Below the pieces are notes generated by a model, which was not told the DNA's origin, searched no databases, and was given only the letters and a program-made list of their open reading frames with translations. Shown here in pieces: positions 36,583-44,669 of a stretch of 64,000 nt of DNA. Every line of letters starts with the position of its first letter. Positions within the stretch are counted from its first letter, which is position 1. Source of the DNA: UBA4416 sp040387555 (GTDB taxonomy: Bacteria > Bacteroidota > Bacteroidia > B-17B0 > Aurantibacillaceae); the NCBI GenBank assembly GCA_040387555.1, contig JAZKDO010000001.1, positions 248,001 to 312,000 on the forward strand. Reading direction: 5' to 3'. Both the position numbers and the translations under genes were made by a program.

Positions 36583-37446
36583 ATGATTTGTTTCCCCAAC
36601 GCTAAGATAAATTTAGGATTACATGTAACTGAAAAACGCGAAGATGGCTTTCATAACATTGAAACTGTTTTTTACCCGGTTGGATGGAACGATGCACTGG
36701 AGGTTGTTGAAGCAAAAAAGCAAGTGCTTGTCACTTCGAGCTGTCACACTGAGCGGAGCCTAAGCGGAGTCGAGAAGTTTAATCTCCATTTAAGTGGCCT
36801 GCCTGTATCAGGAAATGTTTCAGACAATTTATTATACAAAGCTTACGAACTCATACAACAATCCAAAACGCTTCCCCCTTTAGAAGTGTATTTACATAAA
36901 GTGTTACCCATGGGTGCAGGACTTGGTGGAGGAAGCGCCGATGCTGCTTTTTTTATCAATTTGCTGAACGAACAATTTGAATTAAAGTTTAGTGAAACCG
37001 AGCGTATGAACATAGCCCGGCAATTAGGAAGCGACTGTGCTTTTTTTATTAAAAACACACCCGTGATAGCTGTCCAAAAAGGGGACGTGTTTAGCGACCT
37101 TGATTTGGATCTGAGTCATTTATATATTGCCATTGTTTACCCGAACGTTCACAGCAATACCAAAGAAGCTTATAGTTTGGTTAAACCTCAAAAACCTAGG
37201 CGCTCTCTATCAGAAATTATTCAAGCGCCAATTTCTACCTGGAAGAATGAACTGGTAAATGATTTTGAAAAATCCATTTTCAGTTTATACCCGGTAGTTG
37301 AAAAAACTAAAAATGAACTTTATGATCTTGGCGCTGTTTATGCTTCCATGAGTGGCAGTGGTAGCGCTGTTTTTGGCCTCTTTGAAGACGAACCACAAAT
37401 AGGAACATTAAGCTCTTTTCCGCATTGGTGTGGGAAGATGAAGTAG
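36583..37446 (+). CDS. ispE: 4-diphosphocytidyl-2-C-methyl-D-erythritol kinase
   Basis: A 287-residue GHMP kinase of the MEP isoprenoid pathway that phosphorylates CDP-methylerythritol. Motif 1 is FPNAKINLGLHVTEKREDGFH, beginning at residue 4, the ATP-binding loop is PMGAGLGGGSADAAF, and motif 3 is YASMSGSGSAVFGLF. Residues about 50-66 (starting VTSSCHTERS) are encoded by a copy of a dispersed short repeat (ACTTCGAG, ACTGAGCGGAG, GCGGAGTCGAGAAG) that stays in frame. Both flanks read as normal IspE. The protein is cytoplasmic and should be essential if no mevalonate pathway is present. Confidence 0.95.
   Translation: MICFPNAKINLGLHVTEKREDGFHNIETVFYPVGWNDALEVVEAKKQVLVTSSCHTERSLSGVEKFNLHLSGLPVSGNVSDNLLYKAYELIQQSKTLPPLEVYLHKVLPMGAGLGGGSADAAFFINLLNEQFELKFSETERMNIARQLGSDCAFFIKNTPVIAVQKGDVFSDLDLDLSHLYIAIVYPNVHSNTKEAYSLVKPQKPRRSLSEIIQAPISTWKNELVNDFEKSIFSLYPVVEKTKNELYDLGAVYASMSGSGSAVFGLFEDEPQIGTLSSFPHWCGKMK
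36730..36780 (+). repeat. Dispersed short repeat inside the ispE reading frame
   Basis: The stretch has the arms CACTTCGAG and GGAGTCGAGAAG, with a CACTGAGCGGAG core. The same core occurs at 31661, 42297 and 59270, where it is intergenic or at a gene start. It adds about 17 residues to IspE. Confidence 0.75.
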
Positions 37447-37725
37447 TTTGTTTAAAATGATTTGGCGCATGCGGCGGTAGCCGCAATGGGCTGTCACTGC
37501 AATCTTCGCCACCTTAATGCGGCGTGAAGGATTTCCGCTTGCATCCCTTGCACGCTTCTATTTAAAAGTGAAAATTCACATTTCGCCTTATCAGCAATAA
37601 TGCGTGAAGGATTGAAGTGAAAATCCTTTTACGCAACGGAGTGAAGTAAAAGATTGGAACGTAAAGCCTGGCTCCTGCTGTATTTTTACAGGGGCACGCC
37701 CAAATGCATTATAATTTTATTATAC
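37447..37725. repeat. Structured intergenic element, no gene seen
   Basis: The 332-base gap between ispE and the minus-strand M1 peptidase gene holds no convincing open frame. It is noticeably more GC-rich than other gaps. It contains CGCATGCGGCGGTAGCCGC near 37467, a long hairpin at 37601-37635 (TGCGT, AAGGATT arms), and CTGTATTTTTACAG at 37677-37690. It looks like one of the long structured repeats of Bacteroidota genomes, from memory; only one copy is in the window. Confidence 0.55.
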
Positions 37726-37752
37726 AAAAAAATCCCGATCAATGACCGGGAC
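37726..37752 (-). terminator. Terminator of the secreted M1 peptidase gene
   Basis: On the minus strand, GTCCCGGTC ATT GATCGGGAT forms a stem and is followed by a run of T residues. It lies 27 bases past the stop codon. Confidence 0.8.
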
Positions 37753-37778
37753 TTAACTATAAATTAAAATAAGGACAA

Positions 37779-39779
37779 TTAATTCTTAACCACCTTTGTA
37801 GTTTTTAAAACGTTTCCATGCTTATTTTTTACTGTCACGGTATAAATACCATTCGCGTATTTAGAAATATCAAACTCCGCATGCATACTGATATTTTGAA
37901 GTATCATTGTTTTTCCTGTAATATCAATAACTTCTACAGTAGCTTGAGAGTTTTGATATAAATAAATATTTAACGCATCAGATGTAGGATTAGGGCCAAC
38001 AAATACCAAAGGTGTTTCATCTGTCAATTCATTTGCACTTAAGGTAATGTCTTTTGAGTTAATGCCTGTTTTATTCAGTATCCAGTTATTTGGATCAACA
38101 CCGATACTTGTTACAGTCCCAGTTAGTGCTAATGTGTAATTCTCAATCGCCTGACCATGAAATAATCTTACGATAGTATCCGGTTTAGCAGATCTTGAAA
38201 TACGATAGTCGACATCAGTAATAAATAAAGGCACAGAACTTGGAAATGATTGTGTTTGTGTGGACTTTAAATAAAATACATTGTTAGATTGGTTCCAGGA
38301 AACAGCAAATGTTGGATAACCTTGTCCATAATACCATTGGTTGAAAAACTGTGTTAGATTAATTCCTGTGAAAGTCTGGAAATAATTTTTAAATTCAATA
38401 ACACTGACAGTGCCTCCACCATACGTATTTTGAAATCCTCTTACAGCTTGAAAAAACAAGGAATCATTATTAACTACGTAACGTAAACTGTGAATAACAG
38501 CGCTACCTTTATCATAGGTTAATCTTGAGCTAAATATTCTCGATGAATTCATCGTATCTGCATTTGTAAAGTAACAACTTCCACCCGGCTGAGACATTAC
38601 ATTCGTATGAACATCAAGCATTTTTTGCGCAGCAGTAGTACCGGTGCCTGTCATATATTGATGGCATAAATATTCCGAGTAACTAGCCCATCCTTCGTTG
38701 ATGAATATATCTTTCCAGGCTGCGCAGGTCACATGATCACCCCACCACTGGTGTCCCAGCTCATGAGCATCCAGTTCAAATTCAAAGAAACCCAAACTAG
38801 ACATGGTTTGATGTTCCATACCTCCTCCAAAAGGCGCCATGCAATGTCCGTATTTCTCTTTGTAAAAAGGATACATGCCAAAAAGCTTGGATTGCAGTTC
38901 AATTGTTGGAACAATCTTATTAAGAGCATTTTTTTGGCTTGCCCAAGCGGTATTATTGATCGCGTTATCGTAAATAAAATTCTGGATATATATGGAATCA
39001 TTTACTAAATACTGTGGTTTTGCATATAGAATATAAGGTTTATATTTTGCGGTTGCAACCGAGATTAAATAATAATCAATAGGGTAACGTGATTGCCATT
39101 CATAGCGTTTTTTATTTCCAATGGTAACCACATTTTTCAATAAACCATTTGATCCCACCATGTTGGAAGAATCTGTAGTAGCATATACCCAGGAAGAATC
39201 AATTTTGTCTCTTAAATCCTGCTTGCAAGGAAACCAATGGTAAGCTACAATACTCTCACTTAAACTCCAGGTAACCTGGTTTCCCCATGATCCGGATGTA
39301 CCCATATTATAACCATTCCCAATAGCAGCTCCACCTGCAGTAGTGCATGTTCCTTTATAATATACAACAGCGTCAAACAACTGGTTTTGCAAAATTGGTA
39401 TTCCCGCAGTAGCTAGCACCAAACTGTCTCTGCGTACAAAATTTCGTTTAGCACCATTTACGTATATTGAATCTATTGTATGGTTGGTGTGTAAAACGAA
39501 AGCAAAGGAATCCAAGGTAGGCGCAACTACTTTCGCAATGCTTCTGACATTTCCGCTTATAAATAATGAATTCCGTTCAATATTAATATTTAAATGATAA
39601 AATTTAAGATCATAACTATTTTCTGCAGGAACACTAGCTACAGACGATACTTTTTGCGTTGCACTGATAGATGCGAGGTTATTATTAAAACGCCTGGCTT
39701 TATGTTCAGCGCAATAATGTGTTTGAGCATGAATTGATACATAAGAAAATAGAGCGACAAATAGAATTAGTTTTTTCAT
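37779..39779 (-). CDS. Secreted M1-family metallopeptidase with T9SS type A sorting domain
   Basis: A 666-residue exported zinc aminopeptidase-type enzyme. The signal peptide covers 1-18 (ending SIHAQ). It has the exopeptidase motif GGGMEHQT (GxMEN-like), the zinc ligands HELGH at 339-343 and the third ligand Glu in FINEGWASYSEYL with the standard 18-residue spacing. The C-terminal 80 residues are a type A sorting domain (VGPNPTSDALNIYLY, ANGIYTVTV, TTKVVKN). All catalytic residues look intact. Expected role: extracellular or surface peptide degradation. It appears monocistronic with its own terminator. Confidence 0.93.
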   Translation of the reverse strand: MKKLILFVALFSYVSIHAQTHYCAEHKARRFNNNLASISATQKVSSVASVPAENSYDLKFYHLNINIERNSLFISGNVRSIAKVVAPTLDSFAFVLHTNHTIDSIYVNGAKRNFVRRDSLVLATAGIPILQNQLFDAVVYYKGTCTTAGGAAIGNGYNMGTSGSWGNQVTWSLSESIVAYHWFPCKQDLRDKIDSSWVYATTDSSNMVGSNGLLKNVVTIGNKKRYEWQSRYPIDYYLISVATAKYKPYILYAKPQYLVNDSIYIQNFIYDNAINNTAWASQKNALNKIVPTIELQSKLFGMYPFYKEKYGHCMAPFGGGMEHQTMSSLGFFEFELDAHELGHQWWGDHVTCAAWKDIFINEGWASYSEYLCHQYMTGTGTTAAQKMLDVHTNVMSQPGGSCYFTNADTMNSSRIFSSRLTYDKGSAVIHSLRYVVNNDSLFFQAVRGFQNTYGGGTVSVIEFKNYFQTFTGINLTQFFNQWYYGQGYPTFAVSWNQSNNVFYLKSTQTQSFPSSVPLFITDVDYRISRSAKPDTIVRLFHGQAIENYTLALTGTVTSIGVDPNNWILNKTGINSKDITLSANELTDETPLVFVGPNPTSDALNIYLYQNSQATVEVIDITGKTMILQNISMHAEFDISKYANGIYTVTVKNKHGNVLKTTKVVKN

Positions 39780-39927
39780 TTTTATATTCTTGTTAGGATC
39801 GTATTTTAAAATAATAAAATATAGAATATCTAAACTAACTTATAAAAATGTTAAACACAATGACTTTTGTCGAAAACTATACAGGCGGTAATTTATATAC
39901 ATAAAATTGTATAATCTTTGCTCAATT

Positions 39928-40356
39928 ATGAAAAATTTCTGGATTTTTACATTGATTGTATACCTTTCATCTTCTTTTTTATTTCATTTAAAGGCGCAGT
40001 CTGATACTCTTCATTTATATCAGGCCTATGCCTCATTTTCAGATTCCGAAAAAGCAGAGTGGACTTCGTTTGAAAACAACTGGCATTTTTTTGATTACAG
40101 TCAAATTAAAAAAAATTATAAGGTATCAAAACTGAATTGTAAAAACTGCACCAGTTTTTATGCAGAACTATTTATTGAAATTAATGAAGAAGGAAAAGCA
40201 ACCATTGTTCGTTTTATTAAAGGAAAAAAATGCGGCATTGATTGCAGGGAGGATTTGTTCATTGAGCTTTTTGAAAAGTCCATCAGCAAACAATATTTTG
40301 TTTATCTTAAAAATAAACGTTTTATTGCCCGATTTGGTGATGTTTTAAAGTGTTGA
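39928..40356 (+). CDS. Hypothetical exported Cys-containing protein
   Basis: A 142-residue protein I do not recognise. ATG 39928 gives a signal peptide ending LKAQ; the TTG at 39907 is rejected. The mature part has two CxxC/CxxxC pairs (CKNC and CGIDC) and a C-terminal Cys as the last residue. The stretch from SFYAELFIEINEEGKATIV to ELFEKSI loosely resembles a TonB C-terminal domain, which is only a resemblance in strand pattern. It lies 35 bases before the bestrophin gene on the same strand. Confidence 0.6.
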   Translation: MKNFWIFTLIVYLSSSFLFHLKAQSDTLHLYQAYASFSDSEKAEWTSFENNWHFFDYSQIKKNYKVSKLNCKNCTSFYAELFIEINEEGKATIVRFIKGKKCGIDCREDLFIELFEKSISKQYFVYLKNKRFIARFGDVLKC

Positions 40357-40379
40357 ATTGCCGAAAGCTGTTAACTTTG
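40353..40379 (+). promoter_or_regulatory. Candidate promoter of bestrophin-hemE
   Basis: -33 TTG at 40353-40355, 16 bases, then -7 box TAACTTTG at 40372-40379. The predicted transcript start lies about eight bases before ATG 40391. Confidence 0.5.
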
Positions 40380-40390
40380 CAATTTAAATT

Positions 40391-41254
40391 ATGATAACCT
40401 ATAATCCCAAAGACTGGTTCAGTCTCATTATACAGTTTCACAAAAGTGATACGTTCAGGCAGCTTTTCTTTTCACTCATTTGGGTTGCAATTTATGCTGC
40501 GATCATCGTTTTTTTCGAAACTAATTATTTTCCGATCATCAGTAAAAATGCTACTGTGATGCATTCGATTCTTGGTTTTGTTTTATCAATGCTATTAGTA
40601 TTTCGCACCAACTCCGCATATGATCGTTGGTGGGAAGGAAGAAAAATCTGGGGAAGTGCTGTAAATAATTCAAGAAATTTGTCTTTGAAATTATCAGCCA
40701 TTCTTACAAACCAAAAAAATAAGCAGGAACTGAAGCACCTGATCGTAAATCATATTTTTAGTTTTAAAAATCACTTAAGGGGAAAAGAAATTTTTGAGGA
40801 ATTTACCCCTACAGATTCTCTCGATTTAAAAGATTTTTCCGCAGCCAATCATAAACCCAACAGGGTTGCAAAAGCGCTCTATGCTAAAATCCATGAACTT
40901 TACATTAATAAAGAATTGACGAATGAACACCTGATTATTCTGAACGATGAACTAAAATCATTTACAGATAATTGCGGGGCTTGCGAACGAATTAAAAACA
41001 CACCAATCCCCTACTCTTATAATATTTTTTTAAAGAAAATGATTTTTTTATACGTGATTTCTTTACCTATCTTTTTTTCTACCGAGTTTGGGTACATCAC
41101 CGTAGCTATTTCTGTTATTGTATTATATGTGTTTGCAAGCATTGAATTAATTGCAGAAGAAATTGAAGATCCTTTTGGTGAAGATGATAATGATCTTCCA
41201 TTGAATGACATTTGTAATAGAATCAAAACTAACCTCGACGAAATTTTAAACTAA
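40391..41254 (+). CDS. Bestrophin-family anion channel
   Basis: A 287-residue membrane protein of the bestrophin/UPF0187 family. Family features are the start YNPKDWFSLIIQFHKSDTF, the pore-helix region ILGFVLSMLLVFRTNSAYDRWWEGRKIWG, and the C-terminal acidic stretch EEIEDPFGEDDNDLP. Prokaryotic members form pentameric ion channels in the inner membrane. hemE begins one base after the stop, so both are probably cotranscribed; a functional link is not obvious. Confidence 0.9.
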   Translation: MITYNPKDWFSLIIQFHKSDTFRQLFFSLIWVAIYAAIIVFFETNYFPIISKNATVMHSILGFVLSMLLVFRTNSAYDRWWEGRKIWGSAVNNSRNLSLKLSAILTNQKNKQELKHLIVNHIFSFKNHLRGKEIFEEFTPTDSLDLKDFSAANHKPNRVAKALYAKIHELYINKELTNEHLIILNDELKSFTDNCGACERIKNTPIPYSYNIFLKKMIFLYVISLPIFFSTEFGYITVAISVIVLYVFASIELIAEEIEDPFGEDDNDLPLNDICNRIKTNLDEILN

Positions 41255-41255
41255 T

Positions 41256-42275
41256 ATGTACAACAACGACTTAATACTAAGAGCAGCAAAAGGTGAAAAT
41301 GTAGAACGTGTTCCCATTTGGCTCATGCGCCAAGCGGGAAGAATATTACCTGAATACAAAGCAACACGTGCCCGTGCTAAAAATTTTATTGAGTTTGTGA
41401 AAAATCCTGAGCTGGCTGCAGAAGTTACTATTCAACCCGTAGATATTTTAGGGGTTGATGCAGCAATAATTTTTTCTGATATTTTAGTAATTCCCGAAGC
41501 TATGGGTTTACCTTACCAGATGATAGAAGCAAAAGGCCCGAACTTTGAAAAAACTATTAAAGAAAAAAAAGATATTGATGATTTACGTGTGGCAGAAGCA
41601 GGAGATTTGGACTACGTGATGCAAGCCATTAAACTGGCCAAAAAAGATTTAAATAAAAGAGTTCCGTTAATTGGTTTTGCAGGTGCACCATGGACACTCA
41701 TGGCTTACATGGTAGAAGGAAGTGGTAGTAAAACATTTAGTCAGGCTAAAAAGTTTTTTTACCAGGAACCCGAACTGGCTCATCAGTTATTAGAAAAAAT
41801 AACACAAAGTACCATCAACTATTTAAAAGGACAAGTGGCTGCCGGTGCAGATATGATCCAGATCTTTGATAGTTGGGCAGGTGTATTGGGTAGAGATCAA
41901 TATTTAGAATTTTCTTTAAAATATATTTCGAAAATATGTGATGCTATTGAACCGTTAGTTCCGGTAACGGTGTTCGCAAAAGATGCACATTTTGCTTTAG
42001 CAGATATGGCTAAACTAAATTGCAACACTATTGGTCTCGACTGGACTATTGATCCGCAGGATGCCCGCATCATTATCGGTCATGACAAAACATTACAAGG
42101 TAATGCTGATCCTTGTATGTTGTATTCTGACGAAAAAACTATTGAAGCAACAGCGCGTAAAATGGTTTCTGCTTTTGGGAAGCAACGTTACATCGCCAAC
42201 TTAGGGCATGGTTTGTATCCTGATCTGGATAAAAATAAAGTGAAGTTCTTTATTGATTGCGTGAAGGGATTGTAG
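41256..42275 (+). CDS. hemE: Uroporphyrinogen decarboxylase
   Basis: A 339-residue cytoplasmic enzyme that removes four carboxyl groups from uroporphyrinogen III to give coproporphyrinogen III in haem synthesis. The signature VPIWLMRQAGRILPEY is at about residue 19, with the active-site Asp in FSDILVIPEAMG and the second signature GFAGAPWTLMAYMVEG. YIANLGHGLYPD closes the active site. Length is normal. It is separated from the bestrophin gene by one base. Confidence 0.97.
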   Translation: MYNNDLILRAAKGENVERVPIWLMRQAGRILPEYKATRARAKNFIEFVKNPELAAEVTIQPVDILGVDAAIIFSDILVIPEAMGLPYQMIEAKGPNFEKTIKEKKDIDDLRVAEAGDLDYVMQAIKLAKKDLNKRVPLIGFAGAPWTLMAYMVEGSGSKTFSQAKKFFYQEPELAHQLLEKITQSTINYLKGQVAAGADMIQIFDSWAGVLGRDQYLEFSLKYISKICDAIEPLVPVTVFAKDAHFALADMAKLNCNTIGLDWTIDPQDARIIIGHDKTLQGNADPCMLYSDEKTIEATARKMVSAFGKQRYIANLGHGLYPDLDKNKVKFFIDCVKGL

Positions 42276-42296
42276 TTTTTATTATTTTTAGTTCGT

Positions 42297-42321
42297 CGCT
42301 TCGAGCGGAGTCGAGAAGCGA
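42297..42321. repeat. TCGAGCGGAGTCGAGAAG-type short repeat
   Basis: A stem-forming copy (CGCTTCGA, then TCGAGAAGCG) just after hemE. It matches the copies near 31661, 36730 and 59270. Confidence 0.75.
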
Positions 42322-42375
42322 TCTTAACTATTTATTCTGGTACCTTCTTACGCTCCTTGTGAAAGGATTTCGTAA

Positions 42376-42427
42376 CCCTGATCTCGTTTCAGGGTCTTGA
42401 GAGGCTGAAACAAGTTCAGCATGACTT
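42376..42427. repeat. Paired hairpin repeats, TTTCAGGG / CTGAAACAAGTTCAGC
   Basis: Two adjacent short palindromes (42376-42394 and 42403-42420), the second followed by ATGAC. The second is the same element type as at 14410 and 36535. They fill the gap between hemE and the converging GNAT gene and may end transcription there. Confidence 0.6.
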
Positions 42428-42460
42428 CGATATTTTGAGTCTTCATTTGACAATTAAATC

Positions 42461-42925
42461 TCACATTATCTCTAATTGTTTATCGATCAATTTACAATTT
42501 ACCCATTCACCATCCAGAGTTGCATTATATTTTTTATAAAATTCTATTGCTGGTGTATTCCAATCAAGAACTTGCCATTCCATGCGGCGTACCTTTAACT
42601 CTTTACTTACCTGAACTACCTTGTCAAACAACAATTTGCCAAGGCCTTTTCCTCTTTTAGATTCTGTTACGATGATGTCTTCCAGAAATAAACATTTTCC
42701 TTTCCAGGTGCTGTACTTAAAATAATATAAAGCCATCCCTACGATCACATCATTTTCTAGTGCAACAAAAAAATCAAATTGTTTGTCAGCACCAAAACCC
42801 CAATTTGTCATTTCTTCAATTGTTACCTCTACTTCATCCGGTGCTTTTTCGTAAGCGGCTAATTCTCTTACTAATTGTAAGGCATATGTAATATCTGACT
42901 CTGTTCCTTTTCTGATTTGTATCAT
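42461..42925 (-). CDS. GNAT-family N-acetyltransferase
   Basis: A 154-residue acetyltransferase resembling the diamine/spermidine N-acetyltransferase branch: IRKGTESDITYALQLVRELAAYEKAPDEV at the start (in pieces), the strand LFLEDIIVTESKRGKGLGKLLF carrying the acetyl-CoA loop RGKGLGK, and the terminal VLDWNTPAIEFYKKYNA. The substrate is probably a small amine, which is inference from family resemblance. It follows a small unknown gene by about 40 bases on the same strand. Confidence 0.88.
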   Translation of the reverse strand: MIQIRKGTESDITYALQLVRELAAYEKAPDEVEVTIEEMTNWGFGADKQFDFFVALENDVIVGMALYYFKYSTWKGKCLFLEDIIVTESKRGKGLGKLLFDKVVQVSKELKVRRMEWQVLDWNTPAIEFYKKYNATLDGEWVNCKLIDKQLEIM

Positions 42926-42967
42926 AATTAAAAATTTTCCGACTATGCTCGAAAATGACGTAAAAAT

Positions 42968-43309
42968 TTATTTAGAATATAATTCCTTTAAAACTACTTT
43001 TTGTAAAATACGCTTGATCATGAGTTCAGCTAATAATTGTTGCAAAGAAAGAGAAGGATCCTTTATTTGGGCCTGTTTAATTTGAAGTTCATTAATATCA
43101 ATACGATACAACAGATTTTTAAGGGCGTTACCTACTTCCAGCATAATAATTGAGTTGAAAAAGACTTCCTTTAAATGGTCTAAATGATTTGATTCAATAA
43201 CCGGTAAAAATTCCATTGCTCCTGCCAGCTCAAAGTCTTTATAAACCTGCACCTTGAATTTTTCAAACAGCCCCGGCTTCTCTAAACTATTTAAAATATC
43301 AGGTGCCAT
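42968..43309 (-). CDS. Hypothetical protein, partner of the ferredoxin-like gene
   Basis: A 113-residue protein I do not recognise. It has no signal peptide or membrane segment. It is largely helical by composition, with a hydrophobic helix FFNSIIMLEVGNALKNLLY and a Gln/Leu/Lys-rich C-terminal helix pair. It starts one base after the stop of the ferredoxin-like gene, so coupled expression is likely and the two products may act together. That is inference from spacing only. Confidence 0.7.
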   Translation of the reverse strand: MAPDILNSLEKPGLFEKFKVQVYKDFELAGAMEFLPVIESNHLDHLKEVFFNSIIMLEVGNALKNLLYRIDINELQIKQAQIKDPSLSLQQLLAELMIKRILQKVVLKELYSK

Positions 43310-43310
43310 A

Positions 43311-43631
43311 TTATTTATTCAGTAATAAACGCTCTACCGGTTTTTTATTGATAATGTGTGATTCGATGATCTCTTTCACATCTTCTTTTTTAACACCTAC
43401 GTAAAAAATTCCTTCAGGATAAATGGCAACGGTTGGTCCGAAATCACAAATGCCTAAACAACCACTTTTATTAGCACGGCTTTTTAAGCCTATATTCAAA
43501 TCCTTTAGCTGCTTCTTAAATTCAGCAACCAATTCCAGACCATGCGTTTCACCACAACTCAATTTTTCTGAACCGGTGCGTTGATTGTTGCAAACCAATA
43601 CATGCACATCATAAATAGGTTTCAATGTCAT
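43311..43631 (-). CDS. Thioredoxin-like [2Fe-2S] ferredoxin
   Basis: A 106-residue protein from ATG 43631 (a TTG at 43652 is rejected). Four Cys fit the thioredoxin-fold 2Fe-2S ferredoxin pattern: one in VLVCNNQR, one 12 residues on in LSCGE, and the pair in CLGICDFGP. VAIYPEGIFYVGV follows as in the family. It probably transfers electrons in the cytoplasm; partners are unknown. It is divergent from the epimerase gene, and a -7-like TAACTTTG lies at 43650-43657. Confidence 0.88.
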   Translation of the reverse strand: MTLKPIYDVHVLVCNNQRTGSEKLSCGETHGLELVAEFKKQLKDLNIGLKSRANKSGCLGICDFGPTVAIYPEGIFYVGVKKEDVKEIIESHIINKKPVERLLLNK

Positions 43632-43679
43632 AAATATATTATCTTTAAACAAAGTTACATTTAATTTGTAATTATAATT

Positions 43680-44597
43680 ATGGCAGTGATATTAATCACC
43701 GGTGGAACCGGTTTAGTTGGAAAAGCGCTAACAGAAAGGCTTCTTGCAGAGAACCATGAAGTACGTTTGCTTTCGAGAAATCCAAAGCCTACGAAAACCA
43801 TCAAATCATTTTACTGGAACTTAGAAAAAAATGAAATTGATGAAAAAGCATTACATGATGTTACTCATGTTGTTCATCTTGCCGGCACAGGAATTGCCGA
43901 TAAACGCTGGACCTCAGATCGTAAAAAAGAAATAATTGACTCCAGGGTAAACAGCATGAAACTGCTTACGTCTGAAATAATAAATCAAAATATAAGGTTA
44001 ACCTCCTTTGTTGGTGCCAGTGCCATTGGATTTTACGGAATGAATACCTCGGAAAAAAATTATCTGGAAAGTGATTATAGTGGAAATGATTTTCTAAGTG
44101 ATGTTTGTGTTCAGTGGGAAAATTCTTATAATAGTATAGCAGAGTTTTCAACCAAAACATGTATTGTTAGAACCGGTGTGGTCTTAAGTAAACATGGTGG
44201 CGCATTAAAAAAACTGATCCCCTTGTTCAAATTAGGATTAGGTTCGGCTCTTGGTAATGGTAAACAATACATGCCGTGGATTCATATCGAAGATCTTGTT
44301 TCTGTTTATATGAAAACGCTTTTTGATCCAGAGTACATCGGCATTTACAATGCTGTTTCTTTAGAACACATTTGTAACAAAGATTTTTCAAAACAATTAG
44401 CAAAAAGCCTTTCACGACCTTTTTTTATGCCAGCGGTGCCCGGTTTGGCTCTAAAACTTATACTTGGAAAAATGGCGGAACTATTGCTGACAGGTTCCCG
44501 CGTGAGTAATCAAAAACTACTGGATATAGGTTTTAAGTTTAAGTTTCCCTCACTTTTTATGGCTTTAAAAGAGATTACTTCGGAAAATAAATTGTGA
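43680..44597 (+). CDS. TIGR01777-family NAD(P)-binding epimerase (YfcH-like)
   Basis: A 305-residue extended short-chain dehydrogenase-like protein. The nucleotide-binding motif is TGGTGLVG at 7-14, VVHLAGTGIADKRW follows, and the C-terminus has the DUF1731-like region (FFMPAVPGLALKLILGKMAELLLTG). The Ser/Tyr active-site area reads SFVGASAIGFYG. The substrate is unknown for most of the family. It is followed after about 70 bases by glmS. Confidence 0.9.
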   Translation: MAVILITGGTGLVGKALTERLLAENHEVRLLSRNPKPTKTIKSFYWNLEKNEIDEKALHDVTHVVHLAGTGIADKRWTSDRKKEIIDSRVNSMKLLTSEIINQNIRLTSFVGASAIGFYGMNTSEKNYLESDYSGNDFLSDVCVQWENSYNSIAEFSTKTCIVRTGVVLSKHGGALKKLIPLFKLGLGSALGNGKQYMPWIHIEDLVSVYMKTLFDPEYIGIYNAVSLEHICNKDFSKQLAKSLSRPFFMPAVPGLALKLILGKMAELLLTGSRVSNQKLLDIGFKFKFPSLFMALKEITSENKL

Positions 44598-44640
44598 TTT
44601 TATTACACTTTACACGCAATAATTTTGTAAAAATAGTGTT

Positions 44641-44655
44641 ATCTTAGCCTAAGAT
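44641..44655. promoter_or_regulatory. Palindrome in the glmS leader
   Basis: ATCTTAG-C-CTAAGAT, a perfect seven-base inverted repeat 14 bases ahead of the glmS start. It could be an operator or a small hairpin. A -7-like TAATTTTG at 44620-44627 precedes it, with a poorly spaced -33. No glmS ribozyme was recognised. Confidence 0.4.
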
Positions 44656-44669
44656 TATATAAACTTTAT

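Noticed and set aside
44620..44669. Possible glmS ribozyme ahead of glmS
   Set aside because: The leader is only about 50 bases and shows no ribozyme-like core; just a short palindrome.
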